Below are positions 62,101-64,000 of a stretch of DNA of 64,000 bases, in pieces. The stretch is from Actinomycetota bacterium (GTDB lineage Bacteria; Actinomycetota; Acidimicrobiia; Acidimicrobiales; Ilumatobacteraceae). The stretch spans positions 27,607-91,606 of the forward strand of contig CANGIP010000010.1 of assembly GCA_947454105.1 (NCBI GenBank), written 5' to 3'. Both the position numbers and the translations under genes were made by a program. The notes below the pieces were generated by a model, which worked only from the letters and a program-made list of their open reading frames with translations, had not been told where the DNA came from and made no database searches. Position 1 is the stretch's first letter, and the number at the start of each line of letters is the position of its first letter.

Positions 62101-64000
62101 CAGTCTCAGGATTCTCCTGTACTGCCATTACGTCGTGTACTGACGCCACAACCGCAATGTTGCCTGGTGCGTCATTCCAGTATCGCGTTGCCGCAATAAC
62201 TCCAGCAGGAACTAGCAGCTTCTCTGTTGCATCTGCTGGCCCAGCGAACACCGTGACAGCATTGCTCGCTGTTGTGGGCAACTCTCAGATCAGTCTCAGT
62301 TGGGACATCATGCCGACAACGGCCGGCCAAACAGTTGCTGGTTACTTCGTTGAATATTGCACCGGCACATGTACCTCAACGACCGGCACCTACACGGCGG
62401 TTACGTCAATCGCTGGTGCGCCAACAAATGGCACGACACCGAATAACTACATCACAGCGACTGGTCTCACAAACGGCACGATCTATACATTCCGTGTTCG
62501 TGCCGTGTATGGCGCAGGCAATACACGTGGTCCTGCAGTGATCGTTACCGGCATGCCGGTTGCAAGTGCGCAGATCAGTGTGCAGTTGTTGAATTCCACT
62601 GCGTCAACAACAAACATGGCGCTGAACTGGCTCGCGCCAGTTCCTGTCACTGGTACAACCGTTGCTGGTTACTTGGTGGAATACTGCGCAGCAAACTGTG
62701 GTGTCGCAGGTGCAGTGTTTACTGCTGCCACACCAGTTGCTGGTGCTCCGGCCGGTGTCACCACTTCATTGCTGACCTACACAATTACAGGATTGACAAC
62801 GGACAACACTTATGCCTTCCGTGTCACGCCAGTTCTTGCTGCTGGTTCCACAGGCGTCTCTAGCCCGTCGGTTGTTTTCGATACGCCTACTGCATCGGTG
62901 GATGCTCCAACGGCAATGTTGGCTGCAGGTCGACTGAACAGTGTCTTCGTGTCATGGGCCCCGCCAGCAACACGCGGTGGATATCCAATTCTTGGTTATC
63001 GCGTGGAGTACCGCGTGAATAACACAGGAAACTGGATAACAGCGACTGCAAATTCGTATTCATCAACACCGAACTACGCAGTGACTGGTTTGACTGCTGG
63101 AGTGACCTATGGATTCCAAGTCACTGCACTGACTGCAGCCGGACCTGGTGCAACAAGTACATCAGTGACGGGTATTCCGTTCGGCGCAGCGGCTGCTCCG
63201 ACCAATCTCCGTGCATCTGCTTCAAGCGGCCAGGCTGTTCTGCAATGGGAGACCCCTGCAAGCGATGGTGGAAACGCCATTACGGGATATCGCATTGAGT
63301 CAAGTGTTGACGGCGGAACAACATGGTCGGACGAAGTTGCGAATACAAATTCTGTGGCCACGTCATACACATTGACGGGTCTCGACAACGGAGTCACGAT
63401 TCTGATTCGCGTCAGCGCAGTGACATCTGCGGGTAGCGGACTTGCGTCGAATGTGGCACCAGCAATTCCAAGCGCACCAGCTTCTGCACCGATGAATATC
63501 TCTGCCATTGTCGGCAATGCACAAGCGGTGTTGACATGGACGGCGCCTGCGGATACGGGCGGCTTGCCAGTGACGGGATACATGATTGAACGTTCGGCCA
63601 ATGGAACAACCTGGACAACGGTGACAGCGAATACGGGCAACCCTGTTCCTGCTTCAGTTCAGGCTGGACTTACCAACGGCACGACGTATCAATTCCGAAT
63701 TTCCGCAATCACTGCGGGCGGCACAGGAGTGGCAAGTGCGCCATTCACGGTGAAGCCATTCACTTCGCCGTCTGCTCCCACCGCATTTGCTGTACAGCCA
63801 AGTGATGGACAGGTTTCCATGACATGGGGTGCTCCAGGCAATGATGGCGGCGCTGATGTCACTGACTACCGCGTTGAGCAGTCACTCGATGGCGGCATTA
63901 CATGGACGGCAGCGGCTGCGAGTACAGGCGGAGTCCGTTCAGCAACGATTACGGGCTTGACGAATGGAACGCCAATTCTCATACGAGTGTTTGCGATCAA
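44157..64000 (+). CDS. Giant secreted protein of FnIII-like and LamG-like modules, 3' partial
   Basis: One frame runs from GTG 44157 to the window end (6,614 codons) without a stop; I spot-checked the frame at 50.5, 54.4, 57.6, 60.4 and 64.0 kb. GTG 44157 is preferred over ATG 44115 because GAGGGG lies 7 nt upstream. The N-terminus has a long basic region, then a hydrophobic signal or anchor (CVLALFIAVSTALPFMPSSI). A short Thr/Pro repeat follows (44418-44489). Then come one FnIII-like module and LamG-like domain 1 (about 44857-45470), three modules, LamG 2 (46580-47235), about 44 modules, LamG 3 (60835-61610) and 8 more. Modules of about 93 residues follow APTxLxA...LTWTAP..GG..ITGYRIE...GLTNGTxYxFRVxAV. 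Some carry paired Cys. It probably mediates adhesion or binds polysaccharide outside the cell. Confidence 0.92.
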   Translation, partial: MKLLKRGRSVPTPTTASSRASVITHLNRELRRALRCVLALFIAVSTALPFMPSSIALSDSTNNNVALGTSNTNDNSSSGSPSGTKSIITPTTTPAITPTTTPIITPTVIPVTTPDNATSPVAMPSVPTGLVVTPEDKKLTVLWNTAEESEKISGYAVSWSTDGQIWTSVPSARTSINTSAVIEGLTNGVVVYVQVAAMNSSGTSGSISSSGIPAAIASAPRGAASVTTPSGGTPYADAVRGDSPAGFWQFADTPSHTVADAGAAGTLTGVPYFGMPAPIGGMTAGYLQNMELTSNVDVADMFSLEGWVNPSSINGDAATVARVGNSTNGSFIRVTTGGALQFVGFANGVVSKVESARGLVLSGVWSHIVATYANGQVVLYVNGEQVASVAATATGGTYAIGATNDSGFAFNGSVANFAVYDSVLASSDVVDHWSAANYRLGTGTTPSARPGDSFAIIEWTPPLSDGGSRILGYNLQVNTPAGWVDAIANTYSLSTSAFVTQLEDGTRLANGTEYEFRIRAVTSVGAGTASEAVAVTPRGLASAPSNFDVTVPSVGQVTLNWSAPSNNGGFAITGYRIEISNDGNSWRTYASASADTTTLSMTDVVTGSPFVDEIYHFRVRAESSAGGGQSTVAIAVAPLRDTQPVRSQSVSENNAEPTSAFAGEQSALSALAVTTDSVLRTYATGGVPGRVDSLVATSTNGGLTLAWNVPTDNGTSAITAYVVQSSTDGAVWANVNTSATSPFVLASLVAGTQYMYRVYAVNASGNGTPTMVLAVAGGNTAGNFASSPTGTNATAGTIPVSDTSNLDSYTSAVLADNPTGFWKLSDASGATSVADSGSAGANGVPTAVTFGGTTNFSPLATSQLAASFNGTSSKIVIPDNTAWQSNEITAEAWIKPGATQTTSFASPLSRNTTNGTGWWIEVTNAGQLFAWVNGVYLYSASGVIVPSRWQHIAMTFDGSIIKLYVNGVVVSTVAAPNIELQTLSTPLQIGARNATAVNFFNGLVSNVAVYGTALGDARIQNHVQAGGFAANTVSAPTVVAGDGTATLTWTAPTYSNGTITGYEIQTAPAIGGGASGNVSVWTTVATSTATSSTVSHTLAASGGVSFRVRAISSSGAGQWSIPVQTTVFGTPVLPSGLTAATTSNNQVTLTWVAPTRTSSGIAIETITGYRIESSTNDGTSWSSITPSTGSTALTYVVDGVTNGVSRLFRVAALTASTTGAFASVSITPGVVASSPRNLTATGTGDGTIALSWTTPLNTGGSPVLSYILDYCTSAGCTPSIVIDSGVPASATSYAVSGMLNQQGGITFRLRAVTAAGTGDGATVLGRTAPQVSAPNALTGVAEVTWEGLSNQAYLTWSAPTLLYGQTVVGYQYEQSSDGGATWTVLNNLITNSTNTYIQGLSAGVTYQFRVAARTSQGLGLYNYVSVTPTGSATYTGSIASAPLNLRATVDGASTVLLTWAAPAFTGGLPLSGYRLRYLNTTDPNAATTGAIDTVVPANATSFRLNGLPIGSNYFVRLTPFTSVGDGDYAAVGFIQYDTPSAPRTLTSAPGDGTVTLSWAVPANNGGYTVYGYRVEQSGDGVNWTVLTLDTSATSFTARGVNNGSTYQFRVAPVTAVGIGDFATILATPFTTPNAPINLIATPGNEQITLNWTAPTNNGSAISQYIIERSSDNGASWSEIGRAVGTTNTTFTDTGLLNGYSQGTYSYYQYRVSAVNNAGTGAVSTTAQTVPGNTPAGVTGLYVSGQYSTMIQLNWACCLGDSSRGPFYQGNAHPVTAFRVEQSTDNGATWQFLFDRPVAYAWARLSGLRNGVQYQFRVSAVNDLGAGVPTIISATPSSTPDSPTNMAVTTNVTANSATATVTWAPPVTDGGSPLIGYRVRWCATANCNPTTVLSDSLSPTTFSYVVTGLTTGTPYNISVEAENSNGYSANQTQIPVSPIGLPTAVTTLSTSVANTVTVTNPDGTTGTATYLTVTWADPNATSGVPIFYKVELSSDNGNSWITLTDETTALEQRWAPNPALAGALVQFRVTPTNFAGSGPAAVVSATVPLQSIAGPPSRPSAPTLLASTRGDQQVTLSWALPATTGGLPVTGYKVEYSSTSNTAGFTTINNNTATSPFVVSGLTNNITYWFRVSAISAAGTGTSSVTAAVPNGGAAAPGAFTYTATANAQSTLSWTAPTTSATGGAMASLNGYRLEQSTNDGASWTLLNVSSGGIVSGIQVTPPAIGTTIRYRVAAVANGLLGDWAYVSATGTSTLAGVLALAATTTPTSVSLTWGAPASSTPAVTGYKVERCLYTGTTCGAFTVLVASQAGLTYTDSTPVFGSVYGYKVTALSSANLASILPVHVVGVPAPVTGLVATSGSETVDFVWVAPTQTPAPSVMGYRIEICSSACASGSAVWTYLRDNASASLSAQINGLTNGVAYTIRVMTRTAWGLSAPVTATFTPRGAPASPGSLRATAGNRQVMLNWTAPINNGGSPIIGYKIEYGTNSAFAGLNVVSSLSDPNSTSFLVTGLNNSTSYWFRVSAVSGVATSAGELTSAIPVDGPSAPTSATVTTTLTVRNALFVNWGAPSNNGGSAVVGYRIEMSTDGTNWTTAVANTGTTTQWYARGLTNGQPYQFRISAMNSSGYGTPTVVSGTPMFAPTMPLNQSIVAGDRRLTVSWAAPADNGGSAITGYRIEICTESSAHYCSNAGVFSVFVANTGLVNSYTITGLTNGTLYGVRVFAINEVDISSYPYGYEYQVGRPTSTPIAPNTVYTTTSNRLINLFWSGATANGYAITGYKVEQTSDNGVSWTTIAANTFSTSESLRINGLTNGVIYGYRVSAISFAGTGTPSGIAYGTPRMTTSAGVPNLRATVGDSRVALSWSSPTDTAGAAIVGYRIAYVAAGVTTVITENTLSLSTNYTVFGLTNGTSYTFRVFPVTSNGYSNAGEVVARPQTIAQAPREFMSVWGNRQVALKWLAPAVTGANADQVFGYKLEQSLDGATWSVIANVNPSVLSYIVTGLTNGTNYSFRISMVTTVGQGASSITSSTPFGTPSAVQNLVGISGDRKVDLSWDAPADLGGGNVVGYRVFVYCNGGSDSGVATGCGPYTVNTYTLIAANISPAQRTLTVNGLINGSNYLFLVQPLTGVNTALNTWITCEGYLRDGVSAPLATDTSRCTQYSRVLWITPMGSPSAVKGLNATMAPSASSTKASVTATLTWTAPDWSGGDYINGYRIEQSVDGSNWTVVTANTGYRTTLTYTVAGLTPGVRYFFRVSAVGSLGALGAASTVSIGAVVAADAPIGVSIARVNNSNTAVLSWNAPTFTGGSSIVGYRIERLLTGVWYIVTPNTGNTNTTFTLDGYDAGSALGLRVSAVTSAGAGDTAIAYLEVGGVSGGGVRFTTTSGSGFVDLAWGASSAFTPTSYKLEYRVVGAASWTLVTADMGATTSYRLGGLTNGVNYEVRVTPIYVVSGVTSVGTPTSTFVVPVATASAPANLSATTGNAMTTLTWTAPADLGGGTVIGYRIEQSTTSATAGYTVLTTNTGSNALSYDVRGLTNGTQHWFRVSAITTLSGGSAGATSFVSVTPVLPGRAVGTFSASPGNTTAVLTWTAPQYDDINTDFIGYRIERSTDGINFTTLSTNVGRVLTYTATGLTNGTPYWFRIVTLGQQSDGGSSVISVVPATYSAKLGSLTATISDRTVTLNWTRPADTGGLPLLGYMISRCNNPGTVYCDMSNAAYVTYYLSHAFRGINDALTGIAFVGPDATSFTFIADTTDFYRVVPVTAAGVWTGTAGGVYSNFPNASMVYAAWWGVPSQVNGMKVITSSPSGAGSSNSTLYFDWTAPTVVGNGVISGYDVEQSLDGGLTWTSLGRTRLTSQYVSGVPSGSTVVLRVRAVNEYGVGPWSSVTSSWVANPATPRTPAIAVTGNRMTFTWTPPETTSGMGVQGYEVQYNLNGTWGTYTGTGAGFTATSLQWSAPNNTYYTNMQWRVRAVTVNAANTTLYSDWATASGNILGTANAPYANVTPANGNVSLSWNAPTDLGGGTLMSYRVDHSTDGTNWIADGTTTATAMVVRGLTNGTNYRFRITPVTTQGDGAATILTSTPFGPSGAPALLRATSGDGFVTVNWNAPSNTGGLPISGYQIDLCGYSSCTWTTYVRNTGSASVFTYTFSGLTNGTQYQARVSAVTGACDETVTDTVASCNYYGATVLSTPATTPSAPQSITASVATNAYGVPTASGVVTLNWAAPLTNGGNVIYGYKLEQSIDGGTSWTPLNSNLGNNNAGAALTTTTLTGLTPGTVYTFRVTPLTSEGEGASSTTSIVAPALPATSTIPNMVSGAVVTTTATAIVVTWNTPVAPLPTGYKVEISATNGTYVAAWGTWAGQATLANMATTATTVGAGVTSVTITGTAGNPNALTVGQSTFVRITPTNAAGSATATIVHATPMAVASAVRPTSATAGDSQVALVWAAPLTNGGFAIDSYRMEYSVDSVNWTTLTLDASGTTYTVKGLTNGTTYTFRMAAITSAGLGAWGTFTSATPARVPLSPLNIVVAGGDKKATLTWAAPTNNGGSTITGYAIYRNNVLVTTVSAATLTYVDTNGVTGLTNGTSYYWSVRAVNAIGESVSSNVYGTPYSQIGAPTSVLAVRGNRQVTVSWTAPTNNTGFTLTGYQVERSVNGSTWVVDSMVTASPVTITNLTNGVIYYFRVTAYVNGGPSASPGGLGVVSAAASATPMTAATAPTSLTAVNGNGSVALSWSAPQDPGGAPVSAYQINQCLVVSGGAQCNVAGQYSVIVTSTNSTGTTYTVSGLVNGSTYYYTVAAITSFGVGTATYIYSTNATPGTTPTAPQTLDAVPGDGRSMVTWATPASNGGYTLMGYKVERSSDDGVTWALLNISTNYTFYNDTSVVNGVNYIYRVTGQNSLGYGTPMTTAVVPFGPAAAPSNLSTVAGNAQATINWSVPSTNGGSPVLGYKVEQSINNSTWTVLSANAGLGTSFTATGLTNGTPYYFRVTAVTAFATNASSTATALPVATATAPTSFASSVDASGAVVLTWAAPVSNGGSVVTYYVVQRSTDGTVWTDVAQPSGLTTTVSGLTLGTGYTFRIAAITAVGTGAYATASATPVANPTAPQNLVASIDSNGVVTLNWAAPASNGGSTIVGYAIERCNGTQNTCTPATVVTTTCPSTTAFCVVSSNNGGATSAIVQPTAGSTVMTFAVTTLTSVNSTTGLATSRQVSGGLVTVVVPQQAVTTTASAPTNLVAAAGNGATTLTWAVPNSLGSPAPGSYTYTLQRSTDNTNWTTVSSAITSATLTFSDTGLTNGTVYFYRLAVVSAAGTGAYAVTSARPFTTAAAPASITSAPQDATAIVTWTAPSSNGGLAITGYVLDMCTTSAAACVAGASTGFTTISSAVPAATNSYAVSGLINGTQYWFRVRAITSAGNGAGIVATATPGGAPSAVVALSAVAANTGNIALSWTAPATNGSAITGYRVEMCTANCATNGTFTVLGTTTALTPFVSGALANFTCSSITACSANAGLAGLVNGTNTTFRVSAINAIGTGAGSLAVAIPFTLAASPTGPAGTITANPTNADNYGASVTADAPTLWYRFNNPSGSTTVTDASGTSRTSIVGALVTFNGNAGSPFGGTSGSATFAGTTPSATAYPTTAPVSPINMPGAVSTLSTPDLRIGGSFTLEAWVRPAAGAPNRWQTIIGRGNFGTSNRNYSLGINGTQISFSFHTAGGFQGVTTQTGAIEASVWSHVVAVFDQPTGIIRIFVNGQVLASAFVTQSGGGLTSAVGELLIGNTYSVDSSHFVGQLSEVAVYNKALSNARVVAHYNASGIAVQGKTAPAVTANGSSLALNWTAPTNTGGLAITGYKIDYVLPSTSIAGFTGAAWTTLIADTGSTATSYTLNSAVTSALGQGYSFQVSAITSAGIGAPSLPAGPFGTAAAPSEPRSLTALGGTAQVALTWAAPAVTGGLSVTGYTVERSADNGVTWTALGTATSTSPFVTGAVSGFSCTAITSCTDATTAMLPGASFQYRVAAITPAGTSSFSVASAGPANTVTALLAVVGNSQISLSWDIMPTTAGQTVAGYFVEYCTGTCTSTTGTYTAVTSIAGAPTNGTTPNNYITATGLTNGTIYTFRVRAVYGAGNTRGPAVIVTGMPVASAQISVQLLNSTASTTNMALNWLAPVPVTGTTVAGYLVEYCAANCGVAGAVFTAATPVAGAPAGVTTSLLTYTITGLTTDNTYAFRVTPVLAAGSTGVSSPSVVFDTPTASVDAPTAMLAAGRLNSVFVSWAPPATRGGYPILGYRVEYRVNNTGNWITATANSYSSTPNYAVTGLTAGVTYGFQVTALTAAGPGATSTSVTGIPFGAAAAPTNLRASASSGQAVLQWETPASDGGNAITGYRIESSVDGGTTWSDEVANTNSVATSYTLTGLDNGVTILIRVSAVTSAGSGLASNVAPAIPSAPASAPMNISAIVGNAQAVLTWTAPADTGGLPVTGYMIERSANGTTWTTVTANTGNPVPASVQAGLTNGTTYQFRISAITAGGTGVASAPFTVKPFTSPSAPTAFAVQPSDGQVSMTWGAPGNDGGADVTDYRVEQSLDGGITWTAAAASTGGVRSATITGLTNGTPILIRVFAI
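44418..44489 (+). repeat. Thr/Pro-coding tandem repeat, 24-bp period
   Basis: Three units starting with ATCACACCAACA at 44418, 44442 and 44466, encoding ITPTTTPA, ITPTTTPI and ITPTVIPV. The first two units are nearly identical at DNA level, so the number could vary between strains. It forms a flexible linker between the signal region and the first module of the giant protein. Confidence 0.75.
44857..45470 (+). other. LamG-like domain 1 of the giant protein
   Basis: Encodes a concanavalin-like sandwich: DSPAGFWQFADTPSHTVADA, then MFSLEGWVNPSSI, then WSHIVATYANGQVVLYVNGE, then FNGSVANFAVYDSVL. The motif order is that of LamG_3 / Laminin_G_3 domains, which bind glycans or proteins, often with Ca2+. 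Confidence 0.8.
46580..47235 (+). other. LamG-like domain 2 of the giant protein
   Basis: Encodes NPTGFWKLSDASGATSVADS, then ITAEAWIKPGATQTTSF, then WQHIAMTFDGSIIKLYVNGV, then FFNGLVSNVAVYGTALGDAR. Same layout as domain 1. Confidence 0.8.
60835..61610 (+). other. LamG-like domain 3 of the giant protein
   Basis: Encodes APTLWYRFNNPSGSTTVTDA, then FTLEAWVRPAAGAPNRW, then WSHVVAVFDQPTGIIRIFVN, then FVGQLSEVAVYNKALSNARV. It lies about 14 kb downstream of domains 1 and 2 in the same frame, which supports a single long protein. Confidence 0.8.

Noticed and set aside
44157..64000. Many open frames on the minus strand and in other plus frames across the last 20 kb
   Set aside because: They are shadows of the giant gene: codon use is biased toward GC at certain positions, which leaves the other frames open. 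None has a ribosome-binding site or a recognisable domain.
1..64000. tRNA, rRNA or insertion-sequence genes
   Set aside because: I looked for tRNA-like cloverleaf ends, rRNA-like conserved blocks and transposase motifs and saw none that I could support; the 52-bp elements carry no transposase.

Overview
The window looks like the chromosome of a free-living, probably aquatic actinobacterium. The best guess is class Acidimicrobiia (Ilumatobacteraceae-like); this is an inference, as no rRNA or other taxonomic marker is present. The reasons are base composition that looks close to even, many Rieske, FAD, VOC, SDR and Baeyer-Villiger type oxidative genes, an actinobacterial OB-fold/TrkA neighbourhood, secreted Cys-paired repeat proteins, and many leaderless promoters (a TAnnnT box 6-7 nt before the start codon). 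I see no tRNA, rRNA, CRISPR array or intact insertion sequence.

Region 1 (1-3.4 kb): the 5' end of a luciferase-like oxidoreductase, an APH/ecdysteroid-kinase-like phosphotransferase, a Baeyer-Villiger-type monooxygenase and a small membrane protein. Region 2 (3.47-9.16 kb): a compact four-gene operon of a small YbjN/secretion-chaperone-like protein, an 831-aa DUF4157 protein with an HELTH site and a glycine-zipper segment, an internally duplicated unknown protein, and an AAA+ ATPase. DUF4157 and this type of AAA protein normally accompany extracellular contractile injection systems, but no sheath, tube or baseplate gene is present here. Region 3 (9.2-24.1 kb): housekeeping and envelope genes: DEAD-box helicase, RF3, TetR regulator, class V aminotransferase, VIT-family transporter, SelO, nitroreductase, GH29 fucosidase, PepSY membrane protein, and an overlapping potassium operon (KimA-like importer, two TrkA-type proteins, OB-fold protein).

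Region 4 (24.2-42.1 kb): catabolic genes. A MarR-controlled operon encodes an extradiol-type dioxygenase, an SDR and a flavin hydroxylase. Next come a secreted three-repeat surface protein, an SDR/TetR pair, a haloalkane-dehalogenase-like hydrolase with an epimerase, and a SnoaL/SDR/Rieske/VOC run, followed by two Gfo/Idh/MocA oxidoreductases and an SRPBCC protein. Region 5 (42.1-44.1 kb): a small defence-like patch with two paralogous 60-residue proteins, a nucleotidyltransferase and a decayed DUF262 gene.

Region 6 (44.16 kb to the end): one open frame of at least 6,614 codons, encoding a giant secreted protein of about 55 fibronectin-III-like modules and three LamG-like domains. It has no stop inside the window.

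Non-coding structure adds four things. A 52-bp palindromic element occurs in four copies (17419, 18828, 20486, 30773). A nested palindrome of about 180 bp lies at 35004-35183. A 19-bp-arm terminator for the surface-protein gene is embedded in the end of the marR coding sequence. Leaderless promoter signatures fix several start codons.
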